This document shows positions 44,204 through 52,305 of a stretch of 64,000 nt of DNA, piece by piece. The notes under the pieces are model-generated. The model did not search any database. It was not told the origin of the DNA and was given only the letters and a program-made list of their open reading frames with translations. Origin of the DNA: Isachenkonia alkalipeptolytica (GTDB taxonomy: Bacteria; Bacillota; Clostridia; Peptostreptococcales; T1SED10-28); contig NZ_SUMG01000005.1 of NCBI RefSeq assembly GCF_009910325.1, positions 62,001 to 126,000 on the forward strand, read 5' to 3'. The position numbers were made by a program, and so were the translations under genes. How positions within the stretch are numbered: position 1 is the first letter of the stretch; every line of letters starts with the position of its first letter.

Positions 44204-46282
44204 CTACCCATTCATCTGCTTTTCCAGAACCTCCCGAAAATCCTCTAAATCCATGGGCCGGTACATATAGTAACCCTGACCCACATCGCATCCGTACTTC
44301 CTAAGGATCTCCCATTGTTCTTTCATTTCAATCCCCTCCGCCACGGTTTCAATCCCAAGACTCTTTGCCATATCGATCACGGATTTCACAATGGCTTGCT
44401 CACTATCACTGGCCACAATATCATCGATAAAACTTTTATCAATTTTCAGTTTATCGATGGGCAGATTTTTCAAGTAACTGAGGGAGGAATAACCGGTGCC
44501 AAAGTCGTCTAAAGCGACTTTTACTCCCATGGACCGTATATTGTTCATAATCGTCACCGCATAATCCAGATTGTTCATGATTACGCTTTCCGTGATCTCC
44601 ACCTCCAAGAGGGGCTTTTCCAAATCCGATTCCTTCAATACACTATGAATGCTGTCCAGCAATCCACTATGTAAAATTTGGGGCACAGCTAAATTTACGG
44701 AAACCGGCACCGGGAGGATCCCTTGATTCATCAGGGTTTTAGTAAAGTCACAAACCTCCTTGAATACTCTTTCACCGATGGGCACAATGATTCCGGTATC
44801 CTCGGCAACGGAAATGAATTCTGCCGGGGAAATCCGCCCCTTTGTTTTATGGTTCCAACGCAGCAAGGCCTCGCCTCCGATAATTCGACCGGTTGTCACT
44901 TGTACTAAGGGCTGGATCTGTATGATAAACTCCTTGTCCTCCAGGGCCTTTCTAAGATCACTTTCAAGGATGATGTCTTCCCGGATTTTTTCGTTCACTT
45001 CCCGGGTGTAAAAGCGTATTCGATCCCGCCCCCCTTTTTTTGCTTCATACATGGCGGCATCCGCATTTTGCAAGAGGGTATCCTTATCCCCCCCGTGCTC
45101 AGGGTAAACCGCAATACCGATACTGCCCGTAATTAAAAATTGATAGCCCTTTACGGTGCTTTTTTCCTTTAGGATATCCAGAATACGACTCCCCGTTGCA
45201 TGAATGCTCCTTTGATCGGGATCCCCGGTTTTCACCACCACAAATTCATCCCCACCAAACCGTGTCAGGATTTCTCCCTTCTTCAGTTTGCTCTGCAGTC
45301 TTTTGGCAATGTCCATCAAAAACTGATCTCCCATTTCATGGGTCAAAATATCATTCACCTTTTTAAAGTTGTCCAAATCAATTAAGAAAACCGCTACTTT
45401 TTCTTCTTTTCTGCCGGTTTTAAGCTGACCTTCCAGGTACTCTCCAAGCCAGAATCGGTTCGGCACCTTTGTTGTGCTGTCGTAATATGCCATGGTTTCA
45501 ATACGTTTTTCCTGAATTTTTTTCTCGGTTATATTGGTATGGGAACCACACACCCTCAGGGGACGCCCCTCCCCGTCCCAAATTCCTTTTCCCTTACTCA
45601 ATATCCATAGGTAATTTCCTTTATGATTGCGTATGCGGTACTCGGATTCATAACTGTGGGCTTCTCCACGTAAATACTCATCCATACGGCGTTTTACCCG
45701 GTCATGATCTTCCGGGTGGATCAAGTTCAGCCAGTCTCGCTGTCGTCGAACCCCTTCCGTGTCCCTGTAGCCCAGTAATTCTTCCGGTTTTGTGAAAAGA
45801 AACTGATCGGTTTTAACATTCCAATCCCAAAGCCCGTCCTTGGATCCTTCTAAGGCCAGTTGATAGCGTTCCTTCAGCACTCGAAGATTCTTTTGATTTT
45901 CCTCCAGGGTTTTATATTTTTCTTCCAGATCCTCTTCGGTGGAGATCAACTCCTCATGAAGGGTTTCCAGTTCCTCGTAATTTTTCACCAGCCGGGCATA
46001 AAGGTTTTTCATCCCCCTCTGATTCCCCTTAATTAACCCGTATAACAAAACAGCGGTCACCCCTACGTAAAACCAGCCCTTTAGCGTATGTACTCTTGCG
46101 ATCTGTTCTCGGTTTCTTAAAATTCCTTCCACTGCCTGGTCGGAAAAAGCAATCCAAAGAAAACCGATAAGCAAATAAAGCCCGGCCACCTTCAGGGGAA
46201 AGTAGCGGTTTGTTTTCCTCAAGACTTCACTGCCCTGAAAAAACTCCTCCTTGGTATCTTGAAATCGCTGTTGCTTGTCCAC
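44204..46282 (-). CDS. Membrane-bound GGDEF/EAL c-di-GMP protein with PAS domain
   Basis: A 692-residue signalling protein. Two N-terminal membrane helices (about residues 31-50 and 67-87) are followed by a coiled coil (about 90-135), a PAS domain (DGLWDWN to NITEKK), a GGDEF domain with intact RFGGDEF, and an EAL domain with GGEALLRW, DDFGTGYSS and TVAEGIE. Both catalytic motifs look intact, so it could make and break c-di-GMP, with one activity probably dominating. The start is GTG, with AGGAAG 7 nt upstream. No c-di-GMP riboswitch is seen upstream. Confidence 0.95.
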   Translation of the reverse strand: MDKQQRFQDTKEEFFQGSEVLRKTNRYFPLKVAGLYLLIGFLWIAFSDQAVEGILRNREQIARVHTLKGWFYVGVTAVLLYGLIKGNQRGMKNLYARLVKNYEELETLHEELISTEEDLEEKYKTLEENQKNLRVLKERYQLALEGSKDGLWDWNVKTDQFLFTKPEELLGYRDTEGVRRQRDWLNLIHPEDHDRVKRRMDEYLRGEAHSYESEYRIRNHKGNYLWILSKGKGIWDGEGRPLRVCGSHTNITEKKIQEKRIETMAYYDSTTKVPNRFWLGEYLEGQLKTGRKEEKVAVFLIDLDNFKKVNDILTHEMGDQFLMDIAKRLQSKLKKGEILTRFGGDEFVVVKTGDPDQRSIHATGSRILDILKEKSTVKGYQFLITGSIGIAVYPEHGGDKDTLLQNADAAMYEAKKGGRDRIRFYTREVNEKIREDIILESDLRKALEDKEFIIQIQPLVQVTTGRIIGGEALLRWNHKTKGRISPAEFISVAEDTGIIVPIGERVFKEVCDFTKTLMNQGILPVPVSVNLAVPQILHSGLLDSIHSVLKESDLEKPLLEVEITESVIMNNLDYAVTIMNNIRSMGVKVALDDFGTGYSSLSYLKNLPIDKLKIDKSFIDDIVASDSEQAIVKSVIDMAKSLGIETVAEGIEMKEQWEILRKYGCDVGQGYYMYRPMDLEDFREVLEKQMNG

Positions 46283-46510
46283 GCTTTCACTTCCTTACTT
46301 TCAGGCATTCCTGCCTTTATTTAACCTCTACTTGATTCCCGGACTCCACAGTGACTCTATGGGAAAGATTCGGGTATTATCTTAGCATCCTTGCATAAAC
46401 CCATTCCCTTAGTACATATCCAATGTTCCGGGATAAAAACAGGGTATTTTAGAAAACTTCTTTTGTTTTATTCCTTCCTGCTTCCTAGGGCAAAAATATG
46501 CAAAAAAAGA

Positions 46511-46533
46511 AAAAAACCCTGTACAGGGTTTTT
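46511..46533 (-). terminator. Terminator after the 22-residue ORF
   Basis: The palindrome CCCTGTACAGGG (46517-46528) extended by A/T pairs, with a long T-rich tail on the minus strand. It begins 4 nt after the ORF's stop codon. Confidence 0.85.
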
Positions 46534-46537
46534 CGGC

Positions 46538-46606
46538 TTATTTCTTCCATTCCTTTAGATAGGCTTTTAAATCTTTTATGGTTCCGGAAAATACGAAAAC
46601 TTTCAT
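46538..46606 (-). CDS. 22-residue ORF under an operator-controlled promoter
   Basis: A tiny frame with AAAGGAGG at good distance before the ATG (46606) and a terminator right after the stop. The product is MKVFVFSGTIKDLKAYLKEWKK: a short beta-like start, then an amphipathic basic helix. The unit has its own near-consensus promoter with a TetR-type palindrome in the spacer, so it is a complete minimal gene. I recognise no family. It could be a regulatory peptide or the remnant of a larger gene. It lies just downstream of liaR, between it and the GGDEF/EAL gene. Confidence 0.6.
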   Translation of the reverse strand: MKVFVFSGTIKDLKAYLKEWKK

Positions 46607-46663
46607 GGCACACCCTCCTTTATAGATCCTCGGCGAATCCAAACGTTTGTTCTTCATGTTTCC

Positions 46664-46692
46664 ATTATATACGAACGCTCGTTCTTTGTAAA
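46664..46692 (-). promoter_or_regulatory. Promoter with TetR-type operator
   Basis: TTTACA (46692-46687), a 17-bp spacer and TATAAT (46669-46664) on the minus strand. The inverted repeat GAACG-N2-CGTTC (46673-46684) fills the spacer, the standard position for repression by a TetR-family protein. No tetR gene is in the window. Confidence 0.8.
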
Positions 46693-46705
46693 GGGTTTTT
46701 TCTAT

Positions 46706-47362
46706 TTATTTTTTTTCATCCACTAAATGGTGTTTATTTGCATATACCGCGGCCTTTGTTCGATCCTCCAGCTCCAACTTGGACAGAATATTGCTTACAT
46801 GGGTTTTCACGGTTTTAATCCCGATAAACAGGGTTTCGGAAATTTCTTTGTTGGTTTTGCCTCTGCCCAGTTCCAACAGAACTTCAAACTCTCTTTCCGT
46901 TAAAATTTCGTGTTTTTCCGCTTTTTTCCGGCTGCTGTTGAGCATTACCTGGCTAACTTTCCCCTCCAGAACCGACTCCCCTTCATGGGCTTTTTTTATG
47001 GCCCGGACAATATCCTCCGCCTTTGTGGTTTTCAGTAGATAACTGAAAGCTCCTGCCTCCAGGGCGGGCATAACTTTTTCCTCTTCAATAAAACTGGTCA
47101 GGACAATAATTTTAACTTCCCAGCCTCTTTCCTCAAAGGCTTCCATGATGGCTTTGGTTGCCTCAATACCATTCATCCCCTCCATCACCAGGTCCATCAG
47201 GATAACTTCAGGCTTTCGTTCAATGGCCATTTCCACCCCTTCTTTACCGCTTCCCGCTTCCCCTACGATTTCAATGGCTTCATCGGTGGATATGTATGCC
47301 CCAAGGCCCATCCGTACCATCTCATGGTCGTCCACAAGCATTACTTTGATTTTTTTTTCCAA
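46706..47362 (-). CDS. liaR: LiaR-type response regulator (NarL family)
   Basis: A 218-residue response regulator. The receiver domain has VMLVDDHEMVR and the phospho-acceptor aspartate in VILMDLVMEGMNG. The C-terminal LuxR-type helix-turn-helix has LTEREFEVLLELGRGKTNKEI. The frame opens at ATG 47380, but GGAGGG is 6 nt before a TTG at 47362 and the family normally begins about there, so TTG is preferred. It is the last gene of liaF-liaS-liaR. In Bacillus, LiaR responds to cell-wall antibiotics. Confidence 0.9.
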   Translation of the reverse strand: MEKKIKVMLVDDHEMVRMGLGAYISTDEAIEIVGEAGSGKEGVEMAIERKPEVILMDLVMEGMNGIEATKAIMEAFEERGWEVKIIVLTSFIEEEKVMPALEAGAFSYLLKTTKAEDIVRAIKKAHEGESVLEGKVSQVMLNSSRKKAEKHEILTEREFEVLLELGRGKTNKEISETLFIGIKTVKTHVSNILSKLELEDRTKAAVYANKHHLVDEKK

Positions 47363-47379
47363 ATTAAACCCTCCTATCA

Positions 47380-48540
47380 TTATTTTTTAACCGGTGACCG
47401 ATTTACGGTTTTCTTAAATGTACTTTGCAGCCCGATGGGCACCCGTACCTCAACTCTTGTTCCTTTCTCCGGGAAGGAAATCACATCAAAGCGGCCCCCC
47501 AGTTCTTCAATGCGCTCCCGCATGGTGGCCATTCCATAAGATGATTTTTTATCGTCGGAATCTTTGATGCCTACGCCGTTATCCTCAATAATCAAGGTGA
47601 GCACTTTTTCCTTTTGAAACAGCTTCAACGAAAACTTTGTAGCCTTGGAGTGACGAAGAATATTGGAGATGGCCTCCTGGCTAACCCGAAAAATATTGTT
47701 TTCCAATCCCGGAGCCAGCCCCTCAATATTGTGGAGCTCCTGATAAATTTCGATATTTTCATGTTTCCCATCCAATTCGTCAAGAAGCTTTTCAATCCCT
47801 TCTTTTAAACAGTCTTCCTCCAAACTCACCGGACGAAGGTGCATAATTAGTGCCCGCAGTTCCTGCTGAGCCATGGAGACCATTTTCTCGATCATTTTAA
47901 AATATTTTTTAGCCTCTTCGGGACGCTTGTCCATTAATTTCGGAATGGCGGCCACGGTGGTATTTATGGCAAAGAGCTGCTGACTGATGGCATCGTGAAG
48001 CTCTCTGGCAATTTTCCTGCGCTCCTCGGAGGAGGCGGCTTCCTCTGCCCCTGCCAACAGTTCATTATTTTCATTGATCAAGCGCTGCAAAGATTCTACC
48101 TGTTTTTCCGTTCGCTGGGCCATGCGATTAAACTGGTTGCTGATCTCTTCCAGCTCAATGTAGCCTCGAATCCTGAGGCGGTAATCCAGTTTTCCCCGGG
48201 AAAGTTTTTCATTAGCATCCCGAATAACATGAAGCAATGTCCGAAGGGTTCTTCCCACTGGCAGTCCGATAACGATGGTGGCCCCAAGGGCGGCAAAAAA
48301 ACCGATGATTGCCATAATAAATAATAAGCGGTAGTACTCCCGGGATAAAAAGGTAATGCCCAGATTCTCTTCCAAGTAGTTGTTGCTCATCCCCTCCGTA
48401 AGCAGCAGGCTAAGAATCAGCATCCCCAGTATGGAAAATATGACGGTGATCAGTCCGCTGATCCAAAACTTCTTTACAATGTCAAATTGTACGCTTTTAC
48501 CTTCTGTGGTACGTACAAAAACATTTTTTAAGAATTTCAT
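47380..48540 (-). CDS. liaS: LiaS-type sensor histidine kinase
   Basis: A 386-residue kinase of the NarL-partner class. Two membrane helices (about 28-50 and 68-90) flank a very short extracellular loop, so it is an intramembrane-sensing type. A HAMP-like linker follows, then HisKA_3 with the phospho-histidine in ARELHDAISQQL, and a HATPase domain with EAISNILRHSKA and IIEDNGVGIK. The gene follows liaF by 1 nt. In Bacillus LiaF inhibits LiaS until envelope stress; the same is expected here. Confidence 0.92.
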   Translation of the reverse strand: MKFLKNVFVRTTEGKSVQFDIVKKFWISGLITVIFSILGMLILSLLLTEGMSNNYLEENLGITFLSREYYRLLFIMAIIGFFAALGATIVIGLPVGRTLRTLLHVIRDANEKLSRGKLDYRLRIRGYIELEEISNQFNRMAQRTEKQVESLQRLINENNELLAGAEEAASSEERRKIARELHDAISQQLFAINTTVAAIPKLMDKRPEEAKKYFKMIEKMVSMAQQELRALIMHLRPVSLEEDCLKEGIEKLLDELDGKHENIEIYQELHNIEGLAPGLENNIFRVSQEAISNILRHSKATKFSLKLFQKEKVLTLIIEDNGVGIKDSDDKKSSYGMATMRERIEELGGRFDVISFPEKGTRVEVRVPIGLQSTFKKTVNRSPVKK

Positions 48541-48541
48541 C

Positions 48542-49549
48542 TTATCCCACCTTTTTTACGGAAACCTCTCCGATATTTACCGATGCGTTGATTCGAACCT
48601 TTTTTAATGCCTCATCATAGTCTTCACTTCGATAACACAGCAAATTAGAGGATACCCCGGAGCGCCGGTTTTTATGATGTCTTGAAAACTCCTGTTCTTC
48701 GCCGAAAATCTCCACGCTTCCAATATTCACATCCGCGGATACATCGATGGCCAGGTCCTCGGGAACAACGATTTGTACGCTCCCCACCCAACCGGAGAGG
48801 TTTATATAGGTTACCCCTTCTTCCAAAAGAGCTGTTGTAAGGTCCATATAGACCTCTCCCACCCCTAAACTGTAGCTGCTGTTTTCCAGTGCCCAGGGCT
48901 GGTCTCCCAGACGGATTTCTCCTACGAAATGAAAACGGTCTTTATCGAATTTATACCCATAATTCTTCCGATCCTTCTTATTTTTTTGTTGAAATTTTTC
49001 TTTTTTTGCCTGCTGTTTCTGTTTGATCCGCTCTTTTATTTCATCCTTGGAATACCCGGCCTTCTCATCTCCCGGATGATCCTCTTCCCTTTCCTCTTCA
49101 AAGGCCCCTGCAAAGCCTTCCGGCTGCTCTTTAGCCGTCTTATGGCATTTTCCCCCCGCTTCCTTTCCATCAAAGCGAATCTCCATACTATTGGACTTAA
49201 AGAACACAATGCTTAGCCCCGCATAGATAATCACTATGGAAAACAGGATGCTCCATAATCCTATGCTTTCCGTGGTAACATAATTAACCCGATTCTCCAA
49301 GAGCACCCCGCCGATAATGATAAATCCCAGAGACCAATAAATTCGATTGAATTTATGCTTTCCTGTGGTTTTTAAAAAGAAGCCTTCCACCAACCGATAG
49401 CCTGCCCAGAGAATAATAACTGCCGGCCAGTAATTTGATAGCACTTCACGAAGGCCCAGGGGAATCACCCCGATATTCGTCAGCAGATATAAAACCCCCA
49501 GGGTGATTAACAGGATTCCGATAAAAGGTCTGCCTATATTTGTCTTCAT
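48542..49549 (-). CDS. liaF: LiaF-like envelope-stress regulator
   Basis: A 335-residue protein with four N-terminal membrane helices (about residues 7-125), a charged Lys/Glu-rich linker (about 135-205), and a C-terminal beta-rich LiaF/DUF2154-type domain (SSYSLGVGEVYMDLT, YINLSGWVGSVQIVVPE). AAAGGAG is 8 nt before the ATG at 49549. It lies directly upstream of a LiaS/LiaR pair, the canonical order. The linker is longer and more charged than in Bacillus LiaF, from memory. Confidence 0.88.
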   Translation of the reverse strand: MKTNIGRPFIGILLITLGVLYLLTNIGVIPLGLREVLSNYWPAVIILWAGYRLVEGFFLKTTGKHKFNRIYWSLGFIIIGGVLLENRVNYVTTESIGLWSILFSIVIIYAGLSIVFFKSNSMEIRFDGKEAGGKCHKTAKEQPEGFAGAFEEEREEDHPGDEKAGYSKDEIKERIKQKQQAKKEKFQQKNKKDRKNYGYKFDKDRFHFVGEIRLGDQPWALENSSYSLGVGEVYMDLTTALLEEGVTYINLSGWVGSVQIVVPEDLAIDVSADVNIGSVEIFGEEQEFSRHHKNRRSGVSSNLLCYRSEDYDEALKKVRINASVNIGEVSVKKVG

Positions 49550-49585
49550 GATCACCACTCCTTTCTTTCCTTTGTTTGTACATTC

Positions 49586-49614
49586 AGTATACGGTATATT
49601 CTTTTTTCCTCCAA
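49586..49614 (-). promoter_or_regulatory. Promoter of the liaFSR operon
   Basis: TTGGAG (49614-49609), a 17-bp spacer and TATACT (49591-49586) on the minus strand. An inverted repeat (49619-49628 with 49638-49647) lies just upstream of the -35 and could be a LiaR site or a hairpin shared with the divergent gene. Confidence 0.5.
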
Positions 49615-49686
49615 GAACCTTGAGGCGGTTTTTTTCTCCGCCTTAAGACGGAGGGAAGGGAAAAACCTTGAAAAACGCTTCAAAAA

Positions 49687-49716
49687 TTGGACATACGGGG
49701 GTTTTTTTGTTATGAT
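49687..49716 (+). promoter_or_regulatory. Promoter of the parvulin gene
   Basis: TTGGAC (49687-49692), an 18-bp spacer and TATGAT (49711-49716), followed by AAGGAGCG before the ATG at 49753. Confidence 0.55.
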
Positions 49717-49752
49717 GGCTAAGAATATAAATATAAAGGAGCGTTTACTTTT

Positions 49753-50508
49753 ATGACTACAGAAAACAAAGTATTAGCCGTGGTGGAAGGACGGGAAATC
49801 ACCCAACAGGATGTGGATGCCTTATTAGGGTCTTTAGATCCCCAACGAGCCATGCAGTTTCAATCGGAAGAAGGCAAAAAAACCCTAGTGGAGGAACTGG
49901 TAAACCAAGAGCTGTTTTTCTTAAAAGCCAAGGAAAATAACCTGGAAAAAGACGAGGAATTCCAACAGGAGCTGGAAAAAATCAAGGATAACTTCCTAAA
50001 GCAGTACGCCATCAACAAAACCATCAAAGATGCGGAAGTAAAGCCGGAAGAGGCGGAAGTATTCTACGAAAGCAACAAAGACCAATTCCAAGAGCCGGAA
50101 AAAGTGGCCTGCAAGCACATTCTTATGGATGATGAAGAAGCCCTAGCCCAGGTGAAAAGCGACATCGACGCCGGCAACATCAGCTTTGAAGATGCGGCTA
50201 AGGAAAACTCCAAGTGCCCCTCTAAAGAACAGGGCGGCGACCTCGGTGCTTTCCCTAAAGGAAAAATGGTGCCGGAATTTGAAGAAGCGGCTTTTAACAT
50301 GGAGGAAGGAACCATCAGTGCTCCGGTTAAAACCCAGTTTGGTGTTCACTTAATTAAAGTGGAGGAAAAGACCGAAGCCTCGGTAAAATCCTTCGAAGAA
50401 GTAAAGGGACAGTTAATGCAAAACCTCTTAATGCAAAAACAACAAGCTCTTTATACCGAGAAAGTTAACGAATACAAAGAGCAGTTCAACGTAGAGATGA
50501 ACCTGTAA
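49753..50508 (+). CDS. Parvulin-type peptidyl-prolyl isomerase without signal peptide
   Basis: A 251-residue SurA/PrsA-like protein. A helical N-terminal chaperone-like region (about 1-110) is followed by one parvulin domain (KHILMDDEE, EQGGDLGAFPKGKMVPEFEEAAF, FGVHLIKV). Unlike PrsA it has no signal peptide or lipobox, so it should act in the cytoplasm. The composition is acidic and Gln-rich. It is monocistronic, with its own terminator, divergent from liaFSR. Confidence 0.92.
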   Translation: MTTENKVLAVVEGREITQQDVDALLGSLDPQRAMQFQSEEGKKTLVEELVNQELFFLKAKENNLEKDEEFQQELEKIKDNFLKQYAINKTIKDAEVKPEEAEVFYESNKDQFQEPEKVACKHILMDDEEALAQVKSDIDAGNISFEDAAKENSKCPSKEQGGDLGAFPKGKMVPEFEEAAFNMEEGTISAPVKTQFGVHLIKVEEKTEASVKSFEEVKGQLMQNLLMQKQQALYTEKVNEYKEQFNVEMNL

Positions 50509-50532
50509 TTTACGGCTTCATCCTGTCACTTA

Positions 50533-50560
50533 AAAAACCCTCCGCCTGGAGGGTTTTTTT
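50533..50560. terminator. Terminator after the parvulin gene
   Basis: ACCCTCC with GGAGGGT around a 4-nt loop, followed by T7. A-rich on the other side, so it can also stop the convergent mscS transcript. Confidence 0.9.
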
Positions 50561-50655
50561 ATACCTGTTATTTTTTATACCTGTTATTTTTTATACCTGT
50601 TATTCTTTATACCTGTTATTCTTTATACCTGTTATTCTTTATACCTGCTATTTTC
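50561..50655. repeat. 16-bp tandem repeat, six copies
   Basis: Six head-to-tail units of ATACCTGTTATTYTTT fill the gap between the parvulin terminator and mscS. Units 1-2 are identical, units 3-5 are identical with C for T at position 13, and the last is diverged (CTGCTA) and one base short. No function is evident. Confidence 0.95.
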
Positions 50656-50672
50656 AAAATATCATGGTGTTG

Positions 50673-51845
50673 TTACGCCTGCCCTCTTCCCCCTACAACG
50701 TCTTCATCCATGCCATCCCCGTTTTCTTTTTCTTTTTTTCCGGTGCATTTTGATCCGGAAACTTCTTTTTGGATTTGATTTTCAAAATAAATGCTCCGGG
50801 AAGGAAAGGCCACGGATACCCCCTCTTTTTCCAGAATGTCCATGGTTTTAAAGTTGATATCCTCTTGAATTCTTAAAAATTCCCCCCACTGGGTGGTTAG
50901 GGCAAAGCAGTAGATAAAAATATCCAGACTACTGTTATTAAATTCATTAAAGCGTACCACAATAAATTCATTATCGATTTCCTCATGGTTAATAAGCAGT
51001 TCCTCGATCAACCGGGTACACCCTTCCAATTTTCCCCGGGGAGTGGAGTACATTACCCCGAGCGTAAACATGATTCGTCTTTTTCCCATTCGGCTCCAAT
51101 TGGTGATCGGCTCTTTTACGATGGTGGCATTGGGCACATGTACCAGGGCCTGGGCAAAGGTTCGAACCCGGGTGCTTCGAAAAGTAATTTCCTCCACCAC
51201 CCCTTCCACCGAGGGGGTCTCAATCCAATCCTCCAAGGTGAAGGGTTTGTCCAGGGTAATCACCATACCGCCGAAAAGGTTGGCTAAGGTATCCTGAGCT
51301 GCCAGAGCAAAGGCTAAGCCCCCGATCCCGAGACCCGCCACAAAACTGTTTACATTATACCCCCATTCCTGGACCACAATGCTTATGGTTAAGGCAATAA
51401 TAATGACCCGGATTCCCTTGGCGATAAACTGGATTAGAATATCATTCACTTCCACGGAAAAACGTTTGGCGAGATTTTCCAGTATCCCGGAGGTTTTATT
51501 GAATAAATTCATAAATCCCCGGGCAATGGCGATAATAAAAATCGAGCGGAAAATCCTGAGTATTACAACATTTATATTCTCCGGAAGATTCAATAGTCTC
51601 AGTGCGATGTATATCCCTAAAAAGCCCAGGAGAAATCGAAAAGGACCTTCAAAGGATTTTACCATTTTACGATCAAAGTCCGTCTTAGTCTTCGCAGTTA
51701 GCCCCAGCATAATTTTCATCGTATATACGCTGATGGGTTTTCGAAGGCCACTGACAATAAGAAAGATCCCCAGGGCATAGATCCAGTGGGAATATTCCTG
51801 AACTACGCTGAGATCAAAACTGATTTCTCCGATTTCGAATGACAT
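50673..51845 (-). CDS. MscS-family mechanosensitive channel
   Basis: A 390-residue small-conductance mechanosensitive channel, which opens under hypo-osmotic shock to release solutes. Membrane helices occupy about residues 15-210; the pore-lining helix and beta domain are visible as GLGIGGLAFALAAQDTLANLFGG followed (after a break) by TLDKPFTLEDWIE. The cytoplasmic vestibule follows, and the C-terminus has an extra charged tail. GGGGGGG-type SD before the ATG. Last gene of ispE-ddl-DUF1934-mscS. Confidence 0.93.
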   Translation of the reverse strand: MSFEIGEISFDLSVVQEYSHWIYALGIFLIVSGLRKPISVYTMKIMLGLTAKTKTDFDRKMVKSFEGPFRFLLGFLGIYIALRLLNLPENINVVILRIFRSIFIIAIARGFMNLFNKTSGILENLAKRFSVEVNDILIQFIAKGIRVIIIALTISIVVQEWGYNVNSFVAGLGIGGLAFALAAQDTLANLFGGMVITLDKPFTLEDWIETPSVEGVVEEITFRSTRVRTFAQALVHVPNATIVKEPITNWSRMGKRRIMFTLGVMYSTPRGKLEGCTRLIEELLINHEEIDNEFIVVRFNEFNNSSLDIFIYCFALTTQWGEFLRIQEDINFKTMDILEKEGVSVAFPSRSIYFENQIQKEVSGSKCTGKKEKENGDGMDEDVVGGRGQA

Positions 51846-51858
51846 AGGCTCCCCCCCT

Positions 51859-52284
51859 TTAAGAAATAGAAATATCCAAAATATTCATGGTGTCTTCGCT
51901 TCCCATCACTTTAATTCGGTACTGGATTTTTAGAAATATTTCCGGCACATCCTCTTTGACGGAAACCGATATCCGGTGGGTGGTAATATTCATCTCCACA
52001 AGACCGTAGGGCGTTTCGTAGCCTGTAGAGTAGGTCTTCCCTTTTTCAAAAATCATATCCGCCTTGGCACTGCCGAAACGACGGATATTGACCCGGTCCT
52101 CACCATCAATTTTCAAGGTGGTGGTAGAACCCTCCATGCCTGACAGTTCCGTTTCTTCATAAATTACATAATACTTTCCGTTTTTCTTAAAAAAAGTACC
52201 TTCGGTGACCAGTTCTATAACGTTCTCCTCACCCTGAGCATCTTTTTGTGTACCGATGATCTTTACTTGTACCTGCTGTTTCAT
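51859..52284 (-). CDS. DUF1934 domain protein
   Basis: A 141-residue protein of the DUF1934 (YwiB-like) family, a small lipocalin-like beta barrel. Landmarks are YYVIYEETELSGMEGSTTTLKI, the FGSAKADMIFEKG segment (both split by one or two variable residues in relatives) and YGLVEMNITT. AAAGGAAAG precedes the ATG. It sits 13 nt before mscS and 21 nt after ddl. Function unknown; the family often lies near cell-wall or arginyl-tRNA synthetase genes. Confidence 0.88.
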   Translation of the reverse strand: MKQQVQVKIIGTQKDAQGEENVIELVTEGTFFKKNGKYYVIYEETELSGMEGSTTTLKIDGEDRVNIRRFGSAKADMIFEKGKTYSTGYETPYGLVEMNITTHRISVSVKEDVPEIFLKIQYRIKVMGSEDTMNILDISIS

Positions 52285-52305
52285 TTCATCTTTCCTTTCT
52301 ATGCT

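Noticed and set aside
46283-46497. c-di-GMP riboswitch upstream of the GGDEF/EAL gene
   Set aside because: None of the conserved GEMM blocks could be recognised; only a small AGGCA/TGCCT hairpin is present.
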